Positions 15,919 through 24,064 of a DNA stretch of 45,516 bases are shown here, piece after piece. Source of the stretch: Chloroflexota bacterium (GTDB lineage: Bacteria > Chloroflexota > Anaerolineae > Anaerolineales > Anaerolineaceae); assembly GCA_029265085.1 (NCBI GenBank), contig JAJUJY010000015.1, positions 1 to 45,516 on the forward strand, given 5' to 3'. Below the pieces are notes generated by a model that was not told where the DNA came from, did not search any database, and was given only the letters and a program-made list of their open reading frames with translations. Position numbers and translations under genes: made by a program. Every line of letters starts with the position of its first letter. Within the stretch, counting starts at the first letter, position 1.

Positions 15919-17892
15919 ATGAAAACTGTTTCCGTATTATTGAAAAACGCAATTGTTTTAACCATGGATGAGCAATTTAATTTGTACGAACCTGGTGCTG
16001 TTGCTGTACAAGGTGATTCAATTCTCGATGTTGGTCCTGAAAAAGAGATTTGCGCCCGGTACGTTGGCGAACAAACCGTAGATTGCGGCGGCAAAGTTCT
16101 CATGCCGGGGATGATTAATGCGCACACTCACGTTCCTATGACGCTGCTGCGCGGGTTGGCTGATGATCTCCGGCTGGATGTCTGGCTGTTAGGGTATATG
16201 ATGCCGGTTGAACGTGAATTTGTCTCCCCAGAATTCGTCCGATTAGGCACAAAGCTGGCATGTGCCGAAATGATCCGCAACGGCATAACAACTTTTGCAG
16301 ATATGTACTATTTTGAGGATGATATTGCCCAGGCCACTGCGGATGTGGGCATGCGCGGTATTTGTGGAGAAAGCGTTTTAAAATTCCCCACCCCGGATGC
16401 GCAATCGTTTGAAGAATCGTTATCCTATGCCCGTGAATTTATCAAAAAATGGAAAAACCATCCTCTCATTGTTCCGGCCATTGCTCCACACGCACCATAC
16501 ACCTGCACCTCAGAAATTTTAGAAGCCTGCACCGCGTTAGCCAAAGAATTTGATGTGCCGCTGCACATTCATATCTCCGAAACAGCACAAGAAGTTGAGA
16601 ATATGCGCAGCGAACAGGGTATGCCCGTTGTGCCGTATATCAAAAAACTCGATTTGCTGGATGCGAGGGTAATCGCTGCGCACTGCGTCCATATTGACGA
16701 AGGTGAAATGCGCACATTTAAACATTACAATACCGGTGTGGCTCACAACCCATCTTCTAATATGAAATTGGCATCCGGAATTGCTCCCATCAAAAAAATG
16801 CTGGAAATTGGGCTAAATGTTGGTATTGGCACAGACGGTCCCGCTTCAAACAATGACCTGGATATGTTTGAGGAGATGCGCTTAGCATCCTTCCTGGCGA
16901 AAGGTTCAACTGGCGATCCCACCGCCCTACCCGCACGGAAAGTTTTAGAAATGGCCACAAGGGTAGGTGCAAAAGCGGTTCATATGAGCAACCTGGTCGG
17001 TTCCATCGAACCCGGTAAACGCGCGGATATTATCCTGATTGACACTTCCCCCATCCACAATGCACCGCGTTTCCGCAGAGATATTCAAGGGGTATACGCT
17101 CAAATCGTCTATGCAGCTAAATCTACTGATGTAAAAGATGTGATGGTTAATGGGAACTGGTTGATGCGCGACCAGGTTTTATTAACTATCAACGAGCAAG
17201 AACTGCTCCAGGCGGGGCAGGAATATGCACGCACAATCGATGTGTTTTTATCCCTGCGTGAAAAATCCCTTCTATCGAAACTGCTCGCCCTTGGTGAAGA
17301 AACCGAAGAAGAAGAGAGCTTTGAAATTCAGGCCAAAGTACCGGTGAAAGATCCATCCCTGGTGTTTGAAGCTATGAAGAACCCTGAAATTCAAGTCCTT
17401 CGCAAACGTCATTACCGCGAATACGACACCTATTTCTTCTTTACTGATCCAAACGAAGGCCGGCTGCGTTTCCGTGAAGATCACTTTGTTCGTGAAAATG
17501 GCACCATTGAGCGCGTTCGCTCCCGTTTGACCCTGATTGGTGAAGCCCGCGAACATCATTTCCCCCAAAAAGTGTTGCTTTCTCGCAGCCGATTCCTGGC
17601 AAATGCTACGCAAAGTTTGCGATTTTATCGTGAATATTTCAAACCAGATCACGAATTCGAAATCGACAAAGACCGCCAGCGCTTCCTTGTGCGGTACAAT
17701 GATACTGAATTCTTTATAAACATCGACCATATGACCAAACCGGCCCTGGGAACCTTCTTAGAGATTAAGAGCCGTACCTGGAGCCGAAAAGATGCTGAGA
17801 ATAAATCACGCCTGGTTATTGAGTTGATGAAAATGCTCGGTGCATCACCGGAAGAAACTACCACAGAAGATTACATTGAAATGGTGAAATAA
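15919..17892 (+). CDS. MTA/SAH-deaminase-type amidohydrolase fused to a CYTH domain
   Basis: This 657-residue cytoplasmic protein has two parts. Residues 1-~440 are an amidohydrolase of the 5'-methylthioadenosine/S-adenosylhomocysteine deaminase type: H69-x-H71 in NAHTHVPM, HIHISE at 216-221, H255 in AAHC, and D306 in GTDGP. Residues ~465-657 look like a CYTH (triphosphate tunnel) domain: EIQAK at 469-473 in place of the usual ExExK, basic strands RKRHYREYDTYFF (495-507) and RLRFRE (515-520), and a late FLEIKSR (613-619). Normal deaminases of this type are about 430-450 residues, so the extra domain is a true addition with no stop or frame change between. The start is the ATG at 15919 behind GAGGAG. 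glgA follows 49 nt later. The CYTH call is from motif order and is less certain. Confidence 0.85.
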   Translation: MKTVSVLLKNAIVLTMDEQFNLYEPGAVAVQGDSILDVGPEKEICARYVGEQTVDCGGKVLMPGMINAHTHVPMTLLRGLADDLRLDVWLLGYMMPVEREFVSPEFVRLGTKLACAEMIRNGITTFADMYYFEDDIAQATADVGMRGICGESVLKFPTPDAQSFEESLSYAREFIKKWKNHPLIVPAIAPHAPYTCTSEILEACTALAKEFDVPLHIHISETAQEVENMRSEQGMPVVPYIKKLDLLDARVIAAHCVHIDEGEMRTFKHYNTGVAHNPSSNMKLASGIAPIKKMLEIGLNVGIGTDGPASNNDLDMFEEMRLASFLAKGSTGDPTALPARKVLEMATRVGAKAVHMSNLVGSIEPGKRADIILIDTSPIHNAPRFRRDIQGVYAQIVYAAKSTDVKDVMVNGNWLMRDQVLLTINEQELLQAGQEYARTIDVFLSLREKSLLSKLLALGEETEEEESFEIQAKVPVKDPSLVFEAMKNPEIQVLRKRHYREYDTYFFFTDPNEGRLRFREDHFVRENGTIERVRSRLTLIGEAREHHFPQKVLLSRSRFLANATQSLRFYREYFKPDHEFEIDKDRQRFLVRYNDTEFFINIDHMTKPALGTFLEIKSRTWSRKDAENKSRLVIELMKMLGASPEETTTEDYIEMVK

Positions 17893-17941
17893 TTCGAATG
17901 TTTTGCCTTCAATATTGGGGTTGATAACAAGGAGGAGAACC

Positions 17942-19423
17942 GTGTCCACAGACACAGAGAAGCAGACCATCCGTGTATTATTTTTAGCGTCAGAGGCCGC
18001 TCCACTCGTAAAGGTCGGCGGTCTGGGGGATGTGGCCGGTTCTTTGCCCCCTGCCTTAAGAACACTGGCCGAAGATCACCCGGATCAGATCAATTTGGAT
18101 GTTCGTCTGGTCTTACCATTTCACTACGAAATTACCAAAAAGATTCAGGACCCCAAATTTGTCGCTTCATTTTTGGTCGCCCACCCTGGAGATCCGCTGC
18201 CGGCAAAAGCTTTCTTGACAACCGTGGATAAGCTTCCGGTTTATCTCATTGAAGGTCCTCCCATTCCACCAGATATTCCCGTCTATTCACCGGACCATTT
18301 GGCTGATGGAATAAAGTACGTCTTTTTCTCGATGGCAGTATTAGAAATGTTACGCCACCTGGATTGGACGCCGGACATCATTCATGCGAACGATTGGCAT
18401 ACCGCCGCAGCAATCTACATGATGCGCCAGAGAGCCAAACGCGAACCCATGTTTGGCAAGATGAAATCGATCATAACGATTCACAACCTGCCTTTCATGG
18501 GAGCTGATGCTGAAGAAGCCATGATCCGTTTTGGCGTGCCGCGCACCAAAGACCCCCGCGTACCCTATTGGGGCACCCTTTTCCCGCTACCGCTGGGTAT
18601 GTTGGCCGCCGATAAAGTTGTTGCAGTATCTCCAGGTTATGCAGATGAAATCTTAACCCCTGAATTTGGGTGTGGACTGCAAGATTTTTTGGCTACGCGC
18701 AAATCGGATTTATCGGGTATCTTAAACGGCCTGGATATGGACAGCTGGGATCCCGCCACGGACCAGTCGATTCCGGTTTCTTTCGATTCAGCATCTCTGG
18801 ATAAACGATTGGATAATAAAATCGCACTCCAGCAAGAATTCAACCTGCCCGCCGCACCAGATGTGCCTTTGTTGATTATGATCAACCGTATGGACCAGCA
18901 AAAAGGCATCGATATCGCTATCGAGGGGCTGCGGGCTGCCTCTGATCTGAACTGGCAGGTTATTTTACTTGGGACGGGTGACCCATTACTGGAAAGCGCA
19001 TGCCGCAGCCTGGAGTCTGAATATCCCAATCGGGTACGAGCAGCTATCCGCTTTGACACGCGCCTATCCCGGCGTATGTATGCCGGCGGGGATATTCTAC
19101 TAATGCCCTCGCGCTACGAACCCTGTGGCCTTGCCCAAATGATTGCCATGCGCTACGGTTGTGTTCCTTTAGCCCGCGCTACTGGAGGTCTCAAAGACAC
19201 AATCGTAGATGACCCAACGCTGCAAAACACAACTGGTTTTCTATTCGAGGAAGCATCTGCATCCTCCTTTGTGAGCGCACTACAACGTTCCTTATTCGTT
19301 TTTCCTGACCGGAAGAGCTGGCAGCAAATCCAGCTCCGTGGAATGGCAAAAGATTTTTCCTGGGAAAAATCAGCCCAAGAATATGCCAATCTTTATTCTG
19401 GATTAGTGGAGAATATCTTATGA
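17942..19423 (+). CDS. glgA: Glycogen synthase (GT5)
   Basis: GlgA transfers glucose from ADP-glucose to the growing alpha-1,4-glucan. The GTG at 17942 lies behind AAGGAGGAG at 17930-17938 and gives 493 residues, in the normal range. The GT5 hallmark K24-VGGLGDVAGSLPPAL is at the N-terminus, with HANDWHTA and VSPGYADEILTPEFG in the middle. The C-terminal catalytic segment is MPSRYEPCGLAQMIAMRYG followed by TGGLKDT. Its stop overlaps the glgC start in an ATGA (19420-19423), showing translational coupling. Confidence 0.96.
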   Translation: MSTDTEKQTIRVLFLASEAAPLVKVGGLGDVAGSLPPALRTLAEDHPDQINLDVRLVLPFHYEITKKIQDPKFVASFLVAHPGDPLPAKAFLTTVDKLPVYLIEGPPIPPDIPVYSPDHLADGIKYVFFSMAVLEMLRHLDWTPDIIHANDWHTAAAIYMMRQRAKREPMFGKMKSIITIHNLPFMGADAEEAMIRFGVPRTKDPRVPYWGTLFPLPLGMLAADKVVAVSPGYADEILTPEFGCGLQDFLATRKSDLSGILNGLDMDSWDPATDQSIPVSFDSASLDKRLDNKIALQQEFNLPAAPDVPLLIMINRMDQQKGIDIAIEGLRAASDLNWQVILLGTGDPLLESACRSLESEYPNRVRAAIRFDTRLSRRMYAGGDILLMPSRYEPCGLAQMIAMRYGCVPLARATGGLKDTIVDDPTLQNTTGFLFEEASASSFVSALQRSLFVFPDRKSWQQIQLRGMAKDFSWEKSAQEYANLYSGLVENIL

Positions 19424-20673
19424 AAATCCGTGCAATTATTTTAGCCGGTGGAGAAGGCACTCGTTTAAGCGTTTTAACTGCAAAACGCACCAAGCCTGCA
19501 GTCCCATTTGCTGGGAAATACCGGATTATCGACTTTCCTTTATCCAATTGCGTGAATTCAAACATTTTCGATGTTATGATCGTTGCACAATACCGTCCGC
19601 ACTCATTGATCGAACATATCGGTGCGGGTGGTCCGTGGGATTTGAACCGTGACTTTACGGGTGGTGTGCGCATGTATACCCCATACCGGGCTCACGGCTC
19701 AAACTGGTTTGTGGGCACTGCCGATGCCGTCCAACAAAACTTTAGTTTTATCAAACGCGGCAATCCCGACCTGGTATTAATCCTTTCCGGTGACCATGTT
19801 TACTCGATGGATTTTGATGCAATGGTGAAAAATCACCTGGAAACAGGGGCAGAAGTCACCGTAGCTACCATCCGCGTTCCCATGGAAGAAGCTTCTCGTT
19901 TTGGAATCGTTGGAGTAGGTGATCACAACGAGGTAACTTCATTTGTAGAAAAGCCGGCAAACCCGCCCTCCAACCTGGCCAACATGGGTATCTATTTATT
20001 TGATTTAAAAACCCTGAACGAGGCTTTATGGGAAGATCATCTTCGCCAGGAATCTGCCCACGATTTTGGGAAAAATATTCTGCCAACCTTAGTCCAAACC
20101 GGGCACAAAGTATTTACCTACCCATACGATGGATATTGGGTGGATGTAGGTACAGTCTCATCCTATTGGCAGGCGCATATGGACTTATTATCCACGCCAC
20201 CTTCCTATGATCTTTACAATCCAAACTGGGTTATTCACACCCGCACAGAAGAACGTCCGCCAGCCAGAATTGAACGAGGCGCTCACGTGGAAGACAGCCT
20301 GATTTGTGATGGCTGCCATATCGAACCAGGCGCGGAGGTGATCAAAAGTATTTTGTCCCCCGGTGTAACCGTCCGGGCTGGAACGATCGTCCGCGAGTCG
20401 ATCATCCTCACAGACACATACCTCGGGGAAAACTGTTCCGTTCAGCGGTCTATTCTGGATAAGCGGGTAAAGGTTGGGTCCGGAACCCAAATTGGCGGCA
20501 TATTAGATGAATTGTCTGTCGCCATGATTGGCCGCAATTCGCTTGTGCCGGAAGGATTAGTTTTAGAGCCCGGTGGAACAATCGGAACGGATGTGATATT
20601 ATCGGATTACACCGATAAATTAATAAAACAAGGAGGGTTTGTTCAAACCCGGAGATTGCCCTATGAAATTTGA
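19420..20673 (+). CDS. glgC: Glucose-1-phosphate adenylyltransferase
   Basis: GlgC makes ADP-glucose from ATP and glucose-1-phosphate, the committed step of glycogen synthesis. The 417-residue protein opens with the nucleotide-binding ILAGGEGTRLSVLTAKRTKP, followed by GKYRIIDFPLSNCVNSN. Substrate motifs include LSGDHVYSMD, SFVEKPANPP and the later YWVDVGTVSSYW. The C-terminal third is a left-handed beta-helix of hexapeptide repeats, typical of allosterically controlled GlgC. It overlaps glgA by 4 nt and malQ by 11 nt. Confidence 0.96.
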   Translation: MKIRAIILAGGEGTRLSVLTAKRTKPAVPFAGKYRIIDFPLSNCVNSNIFDVMIVAQYRPHSLIEHIGAGGPWDLNRDFTGGVRMYTPYRAHGSNWFVGTADAVQQNFSFIKRGNPDLVLILSGDHVYSMDFDAMVKNHLETGAEVTVATIRVPMEEASRFGIVGVGDHNEVTSFVEKPANPPSNLANMGIYLFDLKTLNEALWEDHLRQESAHDFGKNILPTLVQTGHKVFTYPYDGYWVDVGTVSSYWQAHMDLLSTPPSYDLYNPNWVIHTRTEERPPARIERGAHVEDSLICDGCHIEPGAEVIKSILSPGVTVRAGTIVRESIILTDTYLGENCSVQRSILDKRVKVGSGTQIGGILDELSVAMIGRNSLVPEGLVLEPGGTIGTDVILSDYTDKLIKQGGFVQTRRLPYEI

Positions 20674-22207
20674 ACGTGCTTCAGGAATTATTCTTCACCC
20701 AACCAGCTTACCTGGTCCAGACGGTATTGGCGATCTTGGACCGGAAGCATATCGCTTTATTGACTTTTTGGCTGAAACAGGCTGTAAATTATGGCAAGTC
20801 CTTCCATTAGGCCCAACCGGGTACGGTGATTCCCCTTACCAGTGCTTTTCTGCTTTTGCCGGAAATCCATACCTGGTTAGCCCAGCGCTTTTGCTGGGAG
20901 ACGGTCTGATCAACCGGGTGGATTTAGCAGATCGGCCAGAATTTCCTAACGATCACGTTGATTTTGGAAATGTTATTCAATGGAAATTAACCATCCTGGA
21001 TCGAGCATACAGTCATTTCAAGGACTCCGCTCCCGAAGCCATTTCCAAAGAATATATGCAGTTCAAAGCCGATCAAGCCTACTGGTTAGACGATTTTGCG
21101 CTATTCATGGCTATAAAAGAGTCGTACGGTGGAGTTTCTTGGGAAAATTGGCCTGAAGCGCTGCGCCAACGGAAAACTACGGCTTTAAATAGCTTTAAAA
21201 AGAATGATAGCGACCGGATCGAGCGGCACACCTTCCGTCAATTCCTTTTCTTCCGCCAATGGAATGCATTAAGGAATTATGTTCACAGCCGCGGGATCCA
21301 GATTATTGGGGATATCCCAATTTTTGTGGCTTATGACAGTTCAGATGCCTGGTCTCACCCTGAGCTGTTTTACATGGATAAAACCGGTAAGCCCACTGTG
21401 GTGGCAGGCGTACCACCAGATTATTTTTCTCCCACCGGACAATTGTGGGGAAATCCCCTGTACAACTGGGAAGAACATAAAAAGCAAAAATATTCCTGGT
21501 GGATTAGCCGGTTAAAAGCAACTTTGCAATTAATTGATATTATTCGCCTGGATCATTTCCGTGGATTTGCCGGGTATTGGGAAGTGCCCTACGGCAGCAC
21601 AACCGCTGAAAAAGGCCGCTGGGTGCCTGGTCCTGGTGGAGATTTATTTGAAACGGTTCGAGATGCTTTAGGAGATTTGCCAATTATTGCTGAAGACCTT
21701 GGGGAAATTACACCGGATGTTATTGCGCTGCGCGAACAGTTTGCTCTACCCGGTATGAAGATTTTCCAATTTGCTTTTAGCAGTGATCCGCTTGATCCAT
21801 TCTTGCCGCACAATTATCCGGTTAACTGCGTGGCATATACGGGTACGCATGATAATGACACTGCCCGCGGATGGTATCATGCGGCACCTGAAAAAGAAAG
21901 AGACCTGGTTCGCCGATACCTCGCTCGTTCCGGTGATGATATTTCCTGGGATATGATTCGAGCGGTTTGGTCTTCTGTTGCAGTATTTGCCCTCGCGCCA
22001 ATGCAAGATTTCCTCTCACTGGATACTTCTGCGCGAATGAATTTCCCTGGAAAAGCCAGCGGCAACTGGACCTGGCGCATGCACCCGGATTCCATGAATG
22101 GTTGGCTAAGCCAACGCATTCGCGAATCGAATTTCCTGTATGCCCGGATGGAAATTGAGCAAGAAGAATCGGTTGATAGCGGTGATAAACCACCCTACTT
22201 CCTCTAA
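20663..22207 (+). CDS. malQ: 4-alpha-glucanotransferase (amylomaltase, GH77)
   Basis: MalQ moves alpha-1,4-glucan segments between chains and releases glucose. The start is the ATG at 20663, 8 nt after GGAG at 20651-20654 and inside the end of glgC, giving 514 residues. GH77 motifs are complete: SPYQCFSAFAGNPYL, DIPIFVAYDSSDAW, the nucleophile region IIRLDHFRGFAGYW, the acid/base IIAEDLG, and YTGTHDNDT. It closes the glgA-glgC-malQ unit, followed by a terminator. No branching enzyme or phosphorylase gene is in the window. Confidence 0.96.
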   Translation: MKFERASGIILHPTSLPGPDGIGDLGPEAYRFIDFLAETGCKLWQVLPLGPTGYGDSPYQCFSAFAGNPYLVSPALLLGDGLINRVDLADRPEFPNDHVDFGNVIQWKLTILDRAYSHFKDSAPEAISKEYMQFKADQAYWLDDFALFMAIKESYGGVSWENWPEALRQRKTTALNSFKKNDSDRIERHTFRQFLFFRQWNALRNYVHSRGIQIIGDIPIFVAYDSSDAWSHPELFYMDKTGKPTVVAGVPPDYFSPTGQLWGNPLYNWEEHKKQKYSWWISRLKATLQLIDIIRLDHFRGFAGYWEVPYGSTTAEKGRWVPGPGGDLFETVRDALGDLPIIAEDLGEITPDVIALREQFALPGMKIFQFAFSSDPLDPFLPHNYPVNCVAYTGTHDNDTARGWYHAAPEKERDLVRRYLARSGDDISWDMIRAVWSSVAVFALAPMQDFLSLDTSARMNFPGKASGNWTWRMHPDSMNGWLSQRIRESNFLYARMEIEQEESVDSGDKPPYFL

Positions 22208-22225
22208 ATGATCTGACCTTTCCAT

Positions 22226-22253
22226 GCCCTCGCCAACAAGCGGGGGCTTTTTT
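22226..22253 (+). terminator. Rho-independent terminator after malQ
   Basis: An 8-bp GC-rich stem with one G-T pair (22226-22233 with 22240-22247) and a 6-nt loop is followed by six T residues. The convergent EamA gene ends at the edge of the T tract. Confidence 0.85.
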
Positions 22254-23211
22254 ATTCTGACGAGGATTTTCCGCTGGTTGCCCTCGTCACCAAATAAATT
22301 CCCAGCAGGATCAACACACCCCCAGCCAATTCTTGCTCTGCTGGAAATTCTTTCAAAAAGATGAAAGCTAGAATGATCGACCCAACAGGTTCACCTAATA
22401 AAGCCACAGAGACAAAAGCTGCGGGGACATACCGCAAGGCATAATTAAAAGAGGAATGGCCTAATAATTGAGGTACAACAGCCAGGGCGGCAAACCAAAA
22501 ATAAGTCATCGGAGAATACCCAACAAAAGACTGCCCGCTGATAAAAACAAAAACCAACAAAAGAATGGAAGCAGTTCCATAAACCAAAAAGGTATAAGAA
22601 ACAAGTGATAATGCCGGGCGAATTTGGCGGCCTGCCAGGATGTATCCTGAAGCCATTAATGCCCCTATCAGAGCCAGAAAATTTCCGTACATTGCTTTTC
22701 CACGGAAAAATTCTCCAAACGCAGGACAGCGGATCCCCGTCAAACCAATTTCACAAGAATTGGTCAGCGCAATGATCACGCCACCAGCCAAAGCTAGCAG
22801 CATACCCACCCATACCCCTGGTTTTAAGGTTTCTTTTAGCACAATGGGAGATAACAAAGCCACCCAAAGAGGGGTTGTCGTAACCAACACCACCGAGCTG
22901 GCAACACTTGTATGTTCCAACGAGGTAATCCAGGCTGCAAAATGCACAGCCAGAAATAAACCTGAGAGGACGGCCAAACCAATTCTTTTTCTGCCGAGCA
23001 CTCTGATTTCTTCTCGATTGGCGGCACGTAATCCCCAAGGAGCCAACAATAAGGAAGCAATCGTTAGTCGTGCAGCGGCAATCACCAAAGATGGTGCTTG
23101 ATTTTGGGCAAAGCGAATCAATATGGAAGCCGTTGACACTGCAAAGATCCCAAATATCATCACCAGGACTGGCTTTGTAATTTCTCGCCGGTTTGCATTT
23201 TGGATGTTCAT
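22252..23211 (-). CDS. EamA/DMT-family transporter
   Basis: This 319-residue inner-membrane protein belongs to the drug/metabolite transporter superfamily. About ten hydrophobic helices are seen in two EamA repeats. The family-typical stretch TSLEHTSVASSVVLVTTTPLWVALL ends the first repeat, and YVPAAFVSVALLGEPVGSIILA ends the second. Members export amino acids, metabolites or drugs, and the substrate cannot be read from sequence. The start is the ATG at 23209-23211; its ribosome site is weak. A strong promoter on the opposite strand lies just upstream. Confidence 0.88.
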   Translation of the reverse strand: MNIQNANRREITKPVLVMIFGIFAVSTASILIRFAQNQAPSLVIAAARLTIASLLLAPWGLRAANREEIRVLGRKRIGLAVLSGLFLAVHFAAWITSLEHTSVASSVVLVTTTPLWVALLSPIVLKETLKPGVWVGMLLALAGGVIIALTNSCEIGLTGIRCPAFGEFFRGKAMYGNFLALIGALMASGYILAGRQIRPALSLVSYTFLVYGTASILLLVFVFISGQSFVGYSPMTYFWFAALAVVPQLLGHSSFNYALRYVPAAFVSVALLGEPVGSIILAFIFLKEFPAEQELAGGVLILLGIYLVTRATSGKSSSE

Positions 23212-23234
23212 GAAGGTTTATGATCCTATTCAGC

Positions 23235-23263
23235 TTGACAAAGCGAAACGAGCGGACTACAAT
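23235..23263 (+). promoter_or_regulatory. Near-consensus sigma-70 promoter
   Basis: A perfect TTGACA at 23235-23240 and TACAAT at 23258-23263 are spaced by 17 nt. Transcription would start near 23270, about 258 nt before the ferredoxin start codon. Confidence 0.75.
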
Positions 23264-23445
23264 TTTTACAATTCAAGTTTACAAAATTGGTAAAATAAAG
23301 TTATATAGGAGACATTCTTCCCTGGCGTTTGCTTTGCAGCCGATTATACCAGCCTGTTCGAATCAATCAGATGTACTGGATTAAGTGGTTAAAGATGCAG
23401 TCAGAAAGAATATTAGGGGAACAGATCGTCTCATTAGGCTCAACA

Positions 23446-23475
23446 AAAACGTAGATATTTCAACCTCTACGTTTT
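23446..23475 (+). terminator. Hairpin with short T run in the ferredoxin leader
   Basis: AAAACGTAGA (23446-23455) pairs perfectly with TCTACGTTTT (23466-23475) around a 10-nt loop. The T run is only four bases and lies inside the stem, so this is a weak terminator or a leader hairpin rather than a clear stop. Confidence 0.4.
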
Positions 23476-23527
23476 GTATGTCAATTTTATCTCGTTATTC
23501 AATTTCTAGCCGTAATCGGAGGAAAAC

Positions 23528-23938
23528 ATGACCCATGTAATCACCAGTTTGTGCTTGCGGGACGGCGGTTGTATGACTGTCTGTCCAGTTGAATGTATTG
23601 TTCCTGGCAAACCAGAAGATCAATATCCCTGGTATTACATCGATCCGGATACTTGCATCGACTGCGGTGCCTGTGTTCCGGAATGCCCCTTTGCCGCGAT
23701 CTTCCCCGAAGACGAAGTACCTTCAGCCTACAAAGCCAAGGGTGGCGAAAAAATCTCTCAACCCGTTGGCACCGTTGGCTTCAATGAAGTATACGACGGT
23801 ACGAATCACGATGGTGAAGCGGTTCACCTGGAAGGCACACGCACGTTGAAGGCCGGTGAAGAAGTAGATCTGACCCCCGATATCGCAAAAAATGCTGCCT
23901 ATTTTGCTGAAGGTCCGGGGTACAGCGCCGCCGGTTAA
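23528..23938 (+). CDS. Two-cluster ferredoxin (7Fe/8Fe type) with C-terminal extension
   Basis: This is a small cytoplasmic electron carrier of 136 residues. Cysteines 9, 15, 19 and 23 (LCLRDGGCMTVCPVEC) and 43, 46, 49 and 53 (TCIDCGACVPECP) give two Fe-S sites. The first has irregular spacing (x5, x3, x3), similar to [3Fe-4S]/[4Fe-4S] seven-iron ferredoxins rather than the regular x2-x2-x3 of clostridial ones. Residues about 65-136 are a Cys-free acidic extension. The start is the ATG at 23528 with GGAGG at 23519-23523. No redox partner gene is adjacent; a terminator follows. Confidence 0.9.
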   Translation: MTHVITSLCLRDGGCMTVCPVECIVPGKPEDQYPWYYIDPDTCIDCGACVPECPFAAIFPEDEVPSAYKAKGGEKISQPVGTVGFNEVYDGTNHDGEAVHLEGTRTLKAGEEVDLTPDIAKNAAYFAEGPGYSAAG

Positions 23939-24007
23939 TCCAGATAATCCATTGATTTTCTTGGAAATACCAGCTCATCAATTCGAATAGTTGGTTCATT
24001 TCTACGT

Positions 24008-24046
24008 AAACGTCCCCTTCTGGCTCATCAAGGAGGGGACGTTTTT
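24008..24046 (+). terminator. Rho-independent terminator after ferredoxin
   Basis: The stem AAACGTCCCCTTC with GGAGGGGACGTTT (24008-24020 with 24032-24044, one G-T pair) is followed by a T run. It separates ferredoxin from aspA. Confidence 0.85.
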
Positions 24047-24064
24047 ACCCAGGGGAGGTGCATC

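Larger units (their letters stand above)
23212..23527 (+). other. 316-nt intergenic region between the transporter and ferredoxin genes
   Basis: This is the longest gap in the window. It holds a near-consensus plus-strand promoter (23235-23263) and a 10-bp hairpin (23446-23475). An open frame from about 23299 to a TAG at 23452-23454 has no ATG before 23371; an AGGAG at 23307-23311 precedes it but is followed only by ATT. Either ferredoxin has a ~258-nt leader, or a separate short RNA of about 200 nt is made. No known RNA family was recognised. Confidence 0.4.

Noticed and set aside
22640..23101. A 153-codon plus-strand frame opposite the EamA transporter
   Set aside because: It has no ribosome site and is basic and low in structure; the opposite strand encodes a clear ten-helix transporter.
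23371..23454. A 27-codon frame in the ferredoxin leader
   Set aside because: No ribosome-binding site precedes the ATG and the product has no recognisable features.
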